DNA of 49,761 nucleotides from Peptostreptococcus anaerobius VPI 4330 = DSM 2949 (GCF_000381525.1 NZ_KB906616.1:1-49761); one strand, 5' to 3'; shown: positions 1 through 8,290, counted from the first letter of the stretch. Numbers and translations are program-made. The notes: generated by a model not told the origin, from the sequence alone.

Positions 1-1
1 A

Positions 2-85
2 GAACATTTTTTATTAGTTCCATTTTTTCTTGTACCAATTATAGCTACAATTCAAGCTTTGTTTGTTGGCTTTTTAGGAAGATAA
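2..85 (+). CDS. 3' end of a four-helix membrane protein, cut by the window edge
   Basis: The first 85 bases encode the last 27 residues and stop codon of a protein ending ...ALFVGFLGR. The reading frame, stop codon and 12 further bases match the 3' end of the gene at 14442-14948: positions 1-97 align without gaps to 14864-14960, with five mismatches. It is therefore the tail of a paralogue whose 5' part lies outside the window. The visible part is one hydrophobic helix. Function unknown. Whether the gene is complete upstream cannot be seen. Confidence 0.7.
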   Translation, partial: EHFLLVPFFLVPIIATIQALFVGFLGR

Positions 86-105
86 ATTTAGAGTTGCTTT
101 ATAAA

Positions 106-367
106 TTATTCCCAATACTTAGACTGTTTTATAAGACGATCAATGTCAAATTGAAGTCTGCTTTTCCAAGAAGTAGCTCTCTTAGATTGCTCATTTTCAT
201 ACCATGACTTGCCATTTGTTTTTGTACTTTCTCTTATAGCTTTCGTTTCTCTTCAAAAAGAGCCTTTTCTTCTTCAGTTAGTTTAATTTCCAGTCTCAAA
301 CACTCAAGTGAACTTTCGTGTGCTTAGGTGCGTAAAAAAAGAAGCATATCCCAGAGGGCTGCTTCAT
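106..367 (-). pseudogene. Decayed minus-strand gene, probably from a mobile element
   Basis: On the minus strand, gene-like protein segments lie end to end in different frames. An ATG at 367 opens a 23-residue segment ending KHTKVHLSV. A segment reading LEIKLTEEEKALFEEKRKL follows, then a stop, then MASHGMKMSNLRELLLGKADF. A final segment, DIDRLIKQSKYWE, ends at the TAA at 106-108. Reading them together needs about two frameshifts and one stop-codon repair. The charged, helical LTEEEK-type run is reminiscent of small DNA-binding or mobilisation accessory proteins, but I cannot name the family. It sits beside inverted repeats and the repeated membrane-gene tail, which suggests element debris. 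The plus-strand ORF over 308-526 looks spurious. Confidence 0.4.
341..365. repeat. Hairpin with GAAGCA/TGCTTC arms
   Basis: The arms GAAGCA and TGCTTC enclose an inner CCC-AGA-GGG pairing, giving a compact hairpin. It lies inside the decayed minus-strand gene and 12 bp from the perfect inverted repeat at 378-397. Role unknown. It could be part of a transfer origin or a leader hairpin of the decayed element. Confidence 0.4.
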
Positions 368-377
368 CAATTTTTTC

Positions 378-397
378 GTAAGTGTCCGTACACTTAC
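378..397. repeat. Perfect 8-bp inverted repeat with a 4-nt loop
   Basis: GTAAGTGT and ACACTTAC pair perfectly around CCGT. There is no following T-run in either direction, so it is a poor terminator. Together with the neighbouring hairpin and the decayed gene it could be an origin-of-transfer or operator remnant; this is inference only. Confidence 0.45.
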
Positions 398-573
398 TGT
401 GCTTGCTCATATACTAGTCGTGTAAGAACAACTTTAAGCATAATATTTATATTATTATACCAGTTTGTAAAAATAAAAAATTATATTTCATCAACGTTTC
501 ATAAAAGGTATGTACAATATTATTAAAAGTAGTTATAAACTGCTATTGTGTAAAAATTAAGGAGGAAAAAATT

Positions 574-1731
574 ATGAAAAGAACAATATCAAAAGGAGCA
601 TTACTATTACTTACCTTATGTTTGGGCTTAAGTGCAGTTGGGTGTAAAAAAAGTAATGAAAGCAATAAAGTTAAACAAGGACAATCTGTAAGTTCTGAAG
701 AGGCAGGTATGTCAACTAATGAGAAGGATAAAAATGAAACCTTTAAGCCATCAGATTATACTTTACAAACAAAAAAAGAATATGTTTATGAATTTTTAGG
801 TCTTAAATTTAAACTTTCAGACAAATTTAAAAAGTATATGGATGATAAAAAGATAGCGATGTTAGATGATCAAAGTCCTATAGATAAGGAACTAAAGTAT
901 GCTTTTTTAACTTTCAATAAAATGACTGAAGAGCAAAAAAATGCTGTTATTAATAAAAAGGGTGATGGTTATGAAAAATGGAAGAATGGGCTTGAAAGAG
1001 TCGGAACTATTGGTATATTCGAAAAAAATACATCAAAAGAAAAAATATCTAAAATTACAAAATGCGATACTCATACTAAAATAGGAGTTTCAAGTGATGG
1101 AAAATACGATTGCTATTTAAGCACAAATAGCGGATCTGAAAGTAATCTTCTGGATGAATTAAAAAGAACTGAGATTCAAATTATAGATAAAAAAGAACGC
1201 CCTGAAAATGGTTTTGTTCTATCAGAAAAAACTGATTTAGAAAATACAGAAGCATTTAACAAAGAATCAGTTAAAGATTTACGTAAACTATCAACAAAGG
1301 ACATAAATGGCAAGGATTTTACAAGTAAAGATTTTGAGAAGTATGATCTTACTATGGTAAATGTATTTGCAACTTGGTGTACAGCTTGTGTAAAGGAAAT
1401 TCCTGATTTGGTTGAGGTTCAGAAGGAAATGAAAAGCAAGGGTGTAAATATGGTTGGTGTTGTTACAGATACTGTTGATGATAAGGGTGAAAACAAGGAA
1501 GCAATTGAAAAGTCAAAGTTAATACAGAAAAAAACAAAGGCTTCATATCCTTTCTTAATGCCAGATAAGACAAACTTTAATGGTAGATTGAATGGTATAC
1601 AGGCTATGCCAGAGACTTTCTTTGTTGATAAGAATGGAAACATTGTAGGCGATACTTATTCTGGAGCAAAGAGTGCAAAGGAATGGAAGCAGGTAATTGA
1701 AAAAGAATTAGCAAAAATAAAAAATAAGTAA
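574..1731 (+). CDS. Thioredoxin-fold (TlpA/ResA-like) lipoprotein
   Basis: This 385-residue exported lipoprotein begins with a signal peptide and a lipobox, ...LSAVGC, putting the lipid-modified Cys at residue 24. Residues about 25-230 are a lysine/glutamate-rich domain I do not recognise. The C-terminal third is a TlpA/ResA-type thiol-disulfide oxidoreductase domain with the active site WCTAC (Cys269 and Cys272) and a later AMPETFFVD segment containing the family's cis-proline loop. It should act on the outer membrane face, reducing disulfides or exchanging thiols. The AGGAGG site just upstream fixes the start. A 50-residue CxxC membrane peptide and a polyferredoxin follow directly, which suggests that electrons are passed across the membrane to this protein. 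Confidence 0.85.
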   Translation: MKRTISKGALLLLTLCLGLSAVGCKKSNESNKVKQGQSVSSEEAGMSTNEKDKNETFKPSDYTLQTKKEYVYEFLGLKFKLSDKFKKYMDDKKIAMLDDQSPIDKELKYAFLTFNKMTEEQKNAVINKKGDGYEKWKNGLERVGTIGIFEKNTSKEKISKITKCDTHTKIGVSSDGKYDCYLSTNSGSESNLLDELKRTEIQIIDKKERPENGFVLSEKTDLENTEAFNKESVKDLRKLSTKDINGKDFTSKDFEKYDLTMVNVFATWCTACVKEIPDLVEVQKEMKSKGVNMVGVVTDTVDDKGENKEAIEKSKLIQKKTKASYPFLMPDKTNFNGRLNGIQAMPETFFVDKNGNIVGDTYSGAKSAKEWKQVIEKELAKIKNK

Positions 1732-1752
1732 ATGTAAAGCGGTGAATGGTAT

Positions 1753-1905
1753 ATGGTTAAAAAGTTTTTAAAAAGCCGTACCTTATCTTTAGTAATTGTC
1801 TTTATTAGTATGGCCATGATTTACTATGGTCATACTAATGGAGAAACTAAAGTTGTCTTGGATAAGGCGATAAGAATTTGTATGGAGTGTATTGGAATTG
1901 GATAG
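1753..1905 (+). CDS. Small CxxC membrane peptide (CD1871A-like family)
   Basis: This 50-residue ORF begins MVKKFLKSRT, continues with one membrane segment (about residues 10-26) and ends in RICMECIGIG, so Cys43 and Cys46 form a CxxC pair near the C-terminus. It matches what I know of the CD1871A family of small CxxC proteins, which are found with polyferredoxins and thioredoxin-like lipoproteins. It lies 21 bp after the lipoprotein gene and overlaps the polyferredoxin start by 14 bp, so the three genes are almost certainly cotranscribed. A weak GGTGA ribosome site precedes it. The likely role is relaying thiol/disulfide electrons within the membrane; this is inference. It is easily missed because of its length. 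Confidence 0.75.
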   Translation: MVKKFLKSRTLSLVIVFISMAMIYYGHTNGETKVVLDKAIRICMECIGIG

Positions 1906-2788
1906 AATTAAAAATATTATAAATGGTAGTACAAAAAAAGATAAATATAAAATAAGAGATCGTTTTAGGCATCTATTTCAATCCTTTTGGTTTTTAATTA
2001 CCAATTCTTACTTTGAAGGGTTTAAGACTGGTAAAATCTACGGTGGGAACTTAAAGAAAGTTTGTGTTCCGGGCATGAATTGTTATTCGTGCCCAGGGGC
2101 AAAAGGTTCTTGTCCTATAGGATCGCTACAGGCAGTGATTGGAAACTCGAATTATAAGTTTAGCTATTATATAGTTGGCTTTATGTTCTTTATAGGTGCG
2201 CTTATAGGAAGATTTGTATGTGGTTGGCTGTGTCCGTTTGGATTGGTTCAAGATTTGCTACACAAGATTCCCTTTTTTAAAAAAGTTGAAACATTTAAGT
2301 TTGATAAACATTTGAGAAAATTGAAATACATAATATTACTTGTATTTGTAATAATACTTCCTCTATTTTTAGTTGATATTTTAGGGCAAGGGTCTCCATA
2401 TTTTTGTAAGCTTATTTGTCCAGTTGGTATGCTTGAAGGAGGATTACCACTTGTTTTGTTAAATAAAAGTATGAGAAGTGCGATAGGTTTCTTGTATTAT
2501 TGGAAGGGAGTAATTTTAATACTTACTTTGTTACTTTCTATAATTATATATAGACCTTTTTGTAAATATATATGTCCACTTGGAGCTATTTACTCAATTT
2601 TTAACCCTATTTCAATATTTAGATATAGATTGGATAAGGATAAGTGTATTAATTGTGGAAGATGTAAAAAAGTTTGCCAAATGAACATAAATCCGGTTGA
2701 GAATTGTAATCATCTGGAGTGTATCAGATGTGGACGATGTAAAAATGCTTGTCCAGTGGATGCAATTAGCTGCGGAGTAAGAAAATAG
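1892..2788 (+). CDS. Membrane polyferredoxin, NapH/YccM-like 4Fe-4S protein
   Basis: This 298-residue protein has several membrane helices and many iron-sulfur motifs. An N-terminal Cys cluster lies at residues 58, 64, 67 and 74. Three membrane-embedded CxxxCP motifs follow (VCGWLCPFG, CKLICPVG, CKYICPLGA). Two classical CxxCxxCxxxCP ferredoxin clusters sit at the C-terminus (CINCGRCKKVC and CIRCGRCKNACP). Relatives pass electrons across the membrane in nitrate, nitrous-oxide and related reductase systems. No such reductase is nearby; the partners are the CxxC peptide and the thioredoxin-fold lipoprotein. The start is a TTG at 1892 or 1898, since no ATG or GTG is available; GGAG at 1884-1887 fits 1898 slightly better. 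Confidence 0.85.
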   Translation: MELDRIKNIINGSTKKDKYKIRDRFRHLFQSFWFLITNSYFEGFKTGKIYGGNLKKVCVPGMNCYSCPGAKGSCPIGSLQAVIGNSNYKFSYYIVGFMFFIGALIGRFVCGWLCPFGLVQDLLHKIPFFKKVETFKFDKHLRKLKYIILLVFVIILPLFLVDILGQGSPYFCKLICPVGMLEGGLPLVLLNKSMRSAIGFLYYWKGVILILTLLLSIIIYRPFCKYICPLGAIYSIFNPISIFRYRLDKDKCINCGRCKKVCQMNINPVENCNHLECIRCGRCKNACPVDAISCGVRK

Positions 2789-2806
2789 AGAGGAGTAGTT
2801 AGGAAA

Positions 2807-4084
2807 GTGATAAAAAATGCTATAGCATATATTACAAGAAAGAGAAATAGAACTTTAATAATTTTTATCATATTAACTATAGTTCTTTCTTGCTTATATT
2901 CTTGTTTAACAATAATGAAATCAAGCAATAAAATAGAAAAGACTTTATATGAAAGTTCTAATTCTTCAATATCAATAACAAAAAAAGATGGTAAATATTT
3001 TAATGTTAATCAATTTAAAGATATTGAAAAATTAAAAGAAATTGAAGAAAAAATATTTCAATATGATGGATTAGCAAAACTAAAAGGCGCTAAAGTAGTT
3101 AGCGGAGAACAAAGAATAAATAGAGAAGATTTATCTGACGAATTTAAGAATGTTGTCTCACTCGAAGCTACAAATAATACTAAAAGAAATGTTTTATTTA
3201 GTAGTGGAGTATTTACAATTAAAAAAGGCAAAAATATAGGAGGAAATGATAAGAATTCAATTATTGTTCATGAAGAATTTGCTAAACAAAACAATCTAAA
3301 ATTAGGTGATGAACTTGATCTTGAATTACTAGATACTGAAAAAAGCGGAAAAATAAAAAGTCATAAATTTAAAATTATAGGGATCTTTTCTGGTAAAAAA
3401 CAGGAAACATATACAGGATTATCTTCTGATTTCAGTGAAAATATGGTGTTTGTAGACTATCCAACAAGCCAAGAGGTATTAAATAAATCAGAAAATAATA
3501 AAATCGCAAATAAAATTTTAATGTATTCTGCTAGTGCAGAATCTACAGACTTAGCCTTAAAGAAATTGAAAGAGCTTAAAATTGATGAGTCAAAGTATTC
3601 TGTTGAAAAAGATTCTAATGCGTTTGAAGAGTCTTTAGAGTCAGTGAGTGGAATAAAACATATAATAAAAATAATGACTTATTCTATTATGTTAGGTGGG
3701 ATGGTTGTTCTTTCATTAATCTTGATTCTATGGTTAAGAGAAAGAATATATGAAATAGGTATATTTTTATCTATTGGAAGATCTAAGATACAAATTATAA
3801 TGCAATTTATATTCGAGTTAATATTCATATCGATACCAAGTATAGTATCCTCCTTATTTTTAGGAAATGTATTACTAAAAGTAATTGTAGATGGATTTAT
3901 TAACTCAGAGGACTCAATGATTTCCGGTGGAAGTTTAATAAATAATAGTAGTTTTATGTCAAATATAACAACACTAGGACAAACTTATTTAATATTAATA
4001 AGTATTATTGTTTTATCAGTTGTATTTGCTTCTTCATTAATATTAATCAAGAAGCCTAAAGAAATATTATCAAAAATAAGTTAG
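2807..4084 (+). CDS. FtsX/MacB-type ABC transporter permease
   Basis: This 425-residue permease has one N-terminal helix (about residues 15-35), a large extracytoplasmic domain (about 40-280) and three C-terminal helices, the usual FtsX/MacB layout. The loop MTYSIMLGGMVVLSLILILW and the following RERIYEIGIFLSIGRSK segment are typical of the family. The GTG start is supported by GAGGAG upstream. It begins 18 bp after the polyferredoxin and 9 bp before the ATPase gene. The paralogous permease at 4750-6126 starts with a very similar MIKNA-AY-TRK sequence, so the pair probably form a heterodimer. The substrate is unknown; such transporters export peptides or lipids or detoxify antimicrobial peptides. 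Confidence 0.85.
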   Translation: MIKNAIAYITRKRNRTLIIFIILTIVLSCLYSCLTIMKSSNKIEKTLYESSNSSISITKKDGKYFNVNQFKDIEKLKEIEEKIFQYDGLAKLKGAKVVSGEQRINREDLSDEFKNVVSLEATNNTKRNVLFSSGVFTIKKGKNIGGNDKNSIIVHEEFAKQNNLKLGDELDLELLDTEKSGKIKSHKFKIIGIFSGKKQETYTGLSSDFSENMVFVDYPTSQEVLNKSENNKIANKILMYSASAESTDLALKKLKELKIDESKYSVEKDSNAFEESLESVSGIKHIIKIMTYSIMLGGMVVLSLILILWLRERIYEIGIFLSIGRSKIQIIMQFIFELIFISIPSIVSSLFLGNVLLKVIVDGFINSEDSMISGGSLINNSSFMSNITTLGQTYLILISIIVLSVVFASSLILIKKPKEILSKIS

Positions 4085-4093
4085 GAGAAAAAA

Positions 4094-4750
4094 ATGGATA
4101 TATTAGAAATAAAGAATGTAGCATATAGTTATGCAAATTCTAAAGAAAAAGTTTTGTCAGGGGTAAATCAAAAATTTGAACTTGGGAAGTTTTATGCGAT
4201 AGTAGGAAAGTCAGGAACAGGAAAATCTACACTTCTTTCCTTACTTGCTGGACTTGATAAACCTAAAACAGGAAAAATATTGTTTAAGAATGAAGATATA
4301 GAAAAGAAAGGATATAGTAATCATAGAAAAAATAATATATCTTTAGTATTTCAAAACTATAATTTAATAGACTATTTATCACCAATTGAAAATATTAGAT
4401 TGGTGAATAAATCAGCAGATGAAAGTATCTTGTTTGAACTAGGTTTAGATAAAAAACAAATAAAAAGAAATGTTATGAAATTATCTGGTGGACAGCAACA
4501 AAGAGTAGCTATTGCCAGAGCATTGGTATCAGATGCTCCAATAATACTAGCTGATGAGCCTACTGGTAATCTAGACAGTGTTACTGCTGGAGAAATAATT
4601 AATATATTAAAGACATTAGCTAAAGATAGAAATAAATGCGTAATAGTTGTAACACATAGTAAGGAAGTAGCAGATTCTGCGGATATCATTTTAGAACTAA
4701 GTGGTAAAAAGTTGAAAGAAGTAAATAAAATGAATTTGGAGGTTGAATAA
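4094..4750 (+). CDS. ABC transporter ATP-binding protein (LolD/MacB-type)
   Basis: This 218-residue cytoplasmic ATPase carries all family motifs: Walker A GKSGTGKST (about 38-46), Q-loop VFQNYNL, signature LSGGQQQRVAIARAL and Walker B IILADEPTGNLD, then the switch histidine in VVTHS. The class partners FtsX-type permeases, and the gene sits between two of them, overlapping the second by one base (TAATG). It should power the heterodimeric permease. The two-component system immediately downstream probably controls it. Confidence 0.92.
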   Translation: MDILEIKNVAYSYANSKEKVLSGVNQKFELGKFYAIVGKSGTGKSTLLSLLAGLDKPKTGKILFKNEDIEKKGYSNHRKNNISLVFQNYNLIDYLSPIENIRLVNKSADESILFELGLDKKQIKRNVMKLSGGQQQRVAIARALVSDAPIILADEPTGNLDSVTAGEIINILKTLAKDRNKCVIVVTHSKEVADSADIILELSGKKLKEVNKMNLEVE

Positions 4751-6126
4751 TGATAAAAAATGCATTTGCTTATGTAACTAGAAAAAGCTTAAAATCATTA
4801 ATTATTATATTAGTTATTTTATCTATGTCAACTTTAAGTCTCATTAGTTTATCTATTAAAGATGCTACGGACAGAGCTTCAAAAGAAACATTTGCTAATA
4901 TAACAAATAGTTTTTCTATGGAGATAAATAGACAAGTAAATCCGGGAACACCTAGAGGTGGGGGAAATGTAAAAGGTGAAGATATTAAAAAGATATCCCA
5001 AACAGATAGTATAGAATCCTATGTAAAAAGAATAAACAGTGTTGCAGATTTAGTTGATCATGATATTATCGAAACTCAAGAGACTCTTGCAAATCAATCA
5101 CCTGAAAGAGCGAAGAATTTTAAAAGAACAGTTATGTTAACTGGAGTTAACGACTCATCAAAAGAAACAAAATTTGTATCAGAAGCATATAAATTAGTAG
5201 AAGGAAAGCATTTAGAAAATGGAGATAAAAATAAAATCTTAATGCATAAAGATTTAGCTAAAAAAAATAATCTTAAAGTTGGAGATAAGATAAAAATAAA
5301 ATCTAATTTATTTGACGCTGATAATGAGAAAGCTGCAAATGAAACAGTAGATGTAGAAATTAAAGGTCTATTCGATGGGCATAATAGCGGTGGAGTAAGT
5401 GCTGCACAAGAACTATACGAAAACACATTAATCACTGATCTTAATACAGCTGCTAAAGTTTATGGTAATACAGAAGATACAGCTGTATACCAAGATGCAA
5501 CATTCTTTGTAAAAGGTGATAAGAATCTTGATAGTGTAATAAAAGATCTTGGGAAATTAGATATAAATTGGAATGAATATAATTTGATTAAAAGTTCATC
5601 AAATTTCCCTGCATTACAACAATCTATATCAGGTATCTACTCAATTTCAAATAAATTATTTGTTGGCTCATTAATATTTGCAGGAGTTGTAGTTTCATTA
5701 TTATTATTATTATGGATGAATGCTAGAAAGAAAGAAATAGCAGTATTACTATCATTAGGTAAATCAAAATTAGAAATTTTTGGTCAATTCCTAATTGAGA
5801 TGGTATTTATATCAATCCCCGCATTCGTTGGTTCTTATTTCTTAGCTCAATATACAGCTGATAAGCTTGGGAATAATATATTGAATAAGGTTACTGGTGA
5901 TATAGCTAAACAAATAGCTAGACAATCTGTATCTAGCCAATTAGGTGGTGGGGCAGAAGCTGAAGGATTTAACAAGACATTATCTAGTTTAGATATAAAT
6001 GTATTACCTAAATTCATAATTTATGTAGTTATATTTATGAGTTTAGTACTTCTTGTATCATTGATTATTTCTTCATTCAATATATTAAGAAGGAATCCAA
6101 AAGAATTATTAATCGACAATAATTAA
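4750..6126 (+). CDS. FtsX/MacB-type ABC transporter permease, second subunit
   Basis: This 458-residue permease has the same layout as the protein at 2807-4084: an N-terminal helix, an extracytoplasmic domain to about residue 295, and three C-terminal helices. The RKKEIAVLLSLGKSKLEIFGQF segment after the second helix is conserved between the two. A glycine-rich run (GTPRGGGNV) near residue 65 and a second (LGGGAEAEG) near residue 400 are unusual in such a lysine-rich protein. The start overlaps the ATPase stop. A strong terminator follows, so the operon running from 574 or 2807 ends here. Confidence 0.87.
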   Translation: MIKNAFAYVTRKSLKSLIIILVILSMSTLSLISLSIKDATDRASKETFANITNSFSMEINRQVNPGTPRGGGNVKGEDIKKISQTDSIESYVKRINSVADLVDHDIIETQETLANQSPERAKNFKRTVMLTGVNDSSKETKFVSEAYKLVEGKHLENGDKNKILMHKDLAKKNNLKVGDKIKIKSNLFDADNEKAANETVDVEIKGLFDGHNSGGVSAAQELYENTLITDLNTAAKVYGNTEDTAVYQDATFFVKGDKNLDSVIKDLGKLDINWNEYNLIKSSSNFPALQQSISGIYSISNKLFVGSLIFAGVVVSLLLLLWMNARKKEIAVLLSLGKSKLEIFGQFLIEMVFISIPAFVGSYFLAQYTADKLGNNILNKVTGDIAKQIARQSVSSQLGGGAEAEGFNKTLSSLDINVLPKFIIYVVIFMSLVLLVSLIISSFNILRRNPKELLIDNN

Positions 6127-6132
6127 ATAATT

Positions 6133-6168
6133 AAAATTTTTGGTGCTTTTTAGCACCAAAAATTTTTT
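6133..6168. terminator. Intrinsic terminator after the ABC exporter
   Basis: GGTGCT and AGCACC pair around TTTT (6142-6157), with flanking A-rich and T-rich runs extending the stem on both sides. The symmetry means it could work on both strands. It lies just after the second permease and before the two-component system promoter. Confidence 0.85.
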
Positions 6169-6195
6169 GGCTTTTAAATATCAAATAATATGCTG

Positions 6196-6201
6196 TATAA
6201 T
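6196..6201 (+). promoter_or_regulatory. -10 element for the two-component system
   Basis: TATAAT lies 31 bp before the response-regulator ATG. The -35 region is weak (TTTTAA near 6172), so an activator, possibly the response regulator itself, may be needed. This suggests the regulators are transcribed separately from the exporter. Confidence 0.45.
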
Positions 6202-6231
6202 ATAAGTGTATAGGCTTAAGTGGAGGTATAT

Positions 6232-6885
6232 ATGAAAATATTAACTGTTGAAGATAATAATATGATAAGAGAGGGAATAAGTGAATATCTTTCAGAATTT
6301 GGATATACTGTTATTCAAGCTAAAGATGGAAGAGAAGCCTTGTCAAAATTTAATAGCGATATAAATTTGGTTATCTTAGACATTCAGATACCTTTTATAA
6401 ATGGTTTAGAAGTGTTGAAAGAAATTAGAAAGAAAAGCAATTTACCAATTCTAATCTTGACTGCATTTAGTGATGAAGAATATAAAATTGATGCATTTAC
6501 TAATTTAGTAGATGGATATGTAGAAAAGCCATTTTCATTGCCGGTCTTAAAGGCTAGAATAGATTCTTTAATTAAGAAGAATTATGGACATTTAGATAAG
6601 TTTGAATATAAGGATCTATCGGTTAATTTTAATAGTTATACAGCTAAAATAAATGGTGAAGAAATAGATGTAAATGCAAAAGAACTTGAAGTATTAAAAT
6701 GTTTATTGGATAATAGTGGACAAGTGTTGACAAGAATGCAAATTATTGATTATGTATGGAAAGATAGCGAAGAAATTCCTTATGATCGAGTAATAGATGT
6801 ATATATAAAAGAACTTAGAAAAAAATTACAATTAGACTGTATAACTACTATAAGAAATGTAGGATATAGATTGGAGAAAAAATGA
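6232..6885 (+). CDS. OmpR/VanR-family response regulator
   Basis: This 217-residue regulator has a receiver domain (residues 1-115) with the acidic pocket VED at 6-8, phospho-acceptor Asp50 in VILDIQIPF, the conserved Thr in LILTAF and Lys in VEKPF. The C-terminal winged-helix domain ends GYRLEKK, typical of the OmpR family. I chose ATG 6232, directly downstream of GGAGG, over an in-frame GTG 12 bp upstream that overlaps this ribosome site. It overlaps the kinase gene by 4 bp (ATGA). It probably controls the adjacent ABC exporter. Confidence 0.92.
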   Translation: MKILTVEDNNMIREGISEYLSEFGYTVIQAKDGREALSKFNSDINLVILDIQIPFINGLEVLKEIRKKSNLPILILTAFSDEEYKIDAFTNLVDGYVEKPFSLPVLKARIDSLIKKNYGHLDKFEYKDLSVNFNSYTAKINGEEIDVNAKELEVLKCLLDNSGQVLTRMQIIDYVWKDSEEIPYDRVIDVYIKELRKKLQLDCITTIRNVGYRLEKK

Positions 6886-8201
6886 AAAAATTAAAGATAT
6901 TTCCAAAAATGTTCATACAAATATTTTCTGTTCTTGGAATAATAATTATATTAGTTCATTCATTAGTTTTTTTTATCTTTCCTAAAACATATTTGGAGAC
7001 GAGAAAAGAAAAGATTCATAATATAGCAAATGAAATTTCTAGTAATATGAATGGAAAAGAAATAAAATATATAGAACAAACTTTGAAGCTTTATTCTAAG
7101 AATAGTGAAATAAAAGCATTTATAAAAGAAAAAAATAATAAGAATGAAATACAAATCAAAGATAATATAAATATTAATTTAGAAAGTGATAGTAATTCTT
7201 TGATAATTGAAGAAAGAGAAATAAAGCTTAATGATGGTAAAAAAACAAATCTACAATTTGTTTCTACAGCTGATATGCAAAAAGATGCGAAAGATCTAAG
7301 CCTTAAATTTTTACCATATTCCTTATTAATATCAATTTTATTTTCTGTTATTATTTCTTTAATTTATGCAAAATCAATAAAAAATAATATACAAGAAATA
7401 AAAATTGTTACTGATAAAATGATGAAACTTGATAAAAAAACGCATTTAAAAGTTAGCTCTAATGATGAAGTTGGAGAATTAAAACAACAAATTAATGATT
7501 TGTATTCTACTTTATTAAGAACAATTGACGATTTGGAATTTAAAAATAAAGAAATTTTAAAATTAGAAAAGTTAAAATATGACTTTTTTAAAGGTGCATC
7601 CCATGAACTTAAAACTCCTCTTGCTAGTCTTAAAATAATACTGGAAAACATGAAATACAATATTGGCAAATATAAAGAAAGAGATATTTATATTAATGAA
7701 TGTATTGAAATCGTTGATAGTCTAACAAAAAATTTTTCTCAAATATTATCAGTTCATTCTATAGAAAATTTGAATAATGATGAAGAATATTTGAAAATAA
7801 ATGATATATTAGAAGACATATTAAAGAAGTATGAAATATTAGCAAATCAAAAGAAAATAACTGTCAATAATTATATATTAGATGAGAATATTTATATAGG
7901 AAAAACAGCTTTAAAGATTGTTCTATCTAATTTGATTAGTAATGCGGTAAAATATACTGATGTAAATGGGGTAATTAATATTGGGACAGTTAATGATTGG
8001 TTATATATAGAGAATTCATACGGTAACAATAAAATTTCGAATATGGATAAAATATTTGATGTTAAATTTGATTTAAATAAGGAAAATAGTAATGGATTAG
8101 GTTTATATATTGTGAGTAATATTCTGAACAATTACAATATAGAATATAAAGCATTGCAGGATGAAGAATTTTTTATCTTTAAAATTAAAATATTTTCTTA
8201 A
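6882..8201 (+). CDS. Sensor histidine kinase, VanS-like
   Basis: This 439-residue membrane kinase has two helices (about 10-35 and 142-165) around a short, very charged external domain of about 105 residues. A HAMP linker, a HisKA domain with phospho-accepting His241 in SHELKTP and a HATPase domain with N-box NLISNAVKYTD and GLGLYIV follow. The G1 box is degenerate (IENSYG), as in VanS-type kinases. It is translationally coupled to the response regulator. The small sensor domain next to an FtsX-type exporter suggests a role in sensing an antimicrobial peptide or envelope stress, but no ligand can be read from the sequence. Confidence 0.9.
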   Translation: MKKLKIFPKMFIQIFSVLGIIIILVHSLVFFIFPKTYLETRKEKIHNIANEISSNMNGKEIKYIEQTLKLYSKNSEIKAFIKEKNNKNEIQIKDNININLESDSNSLIIEEREIKLNDGKKTNLQFVSTADMQKDAKDLSLKFLPYSLLISILFSVIISLIYAKSIKNNIQEIKIVTDKMMKLDKKTHLKVSSNDEVGELKQQINDLYSTLLRTIDDLEFKNKEILKLEKLKYDFFKGASHELKTPLASLKIILENMKYNIGKYKERDIYINECIEIVDSLTKNFSQILSVHSIENLNNDEEYLKINDILEDILKKYEILANQKKITVNNYILDENIYIGKTALKIVLSNLISNAVKYTDVNGVINIGTVNDWLYIENSYGNNKISNMDKIFDVKFDLNKENSNGLGLYIVSNILNNYNIEYKALQDEEFFIFKIKIFS

Positions 8202-8260
8202 ACAAGATATAATACAGGTATACAAATGAAAAGTGTTCGATATCAATATATCAAGGACAG

Positions 8261-8290
8261 TAAAGGGAAGAGTGACATATCTTCCCTTTA
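8261..8290. terminator. 11-bp stem hairpin after the kinase gene
   Basis: TAAAGGGAAGA and TCTTCCCTTTA pair perfectly around an 8-nt loop. A T-rich run (ATCTTTTT) follows at a short distance. It is likely the end of the two-component operon. Confidence 0.7.

Larger units (their letters stand above)
86..573. other. Gene-poor 488-bp stretch with element debris
   Basis: Apart from the decayed minus-strand gene (106-367) and two inverted repeats, nothing intact is visible. From about 400 to 573 the sequence is very AT-rich and probably holds the promoter of the lipoprotein gene starting at 574. I could not pick a convincing -35/-10 pair. Confidence 0.5.

Noticed and set aside
308-526. 72-residue plus-strand ORF over the decayed region
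   Set aside because: No ribosome site, unusual composition, and it lies across inverted repeats and a minus-strand gene remnant. It looks like a chance frame.
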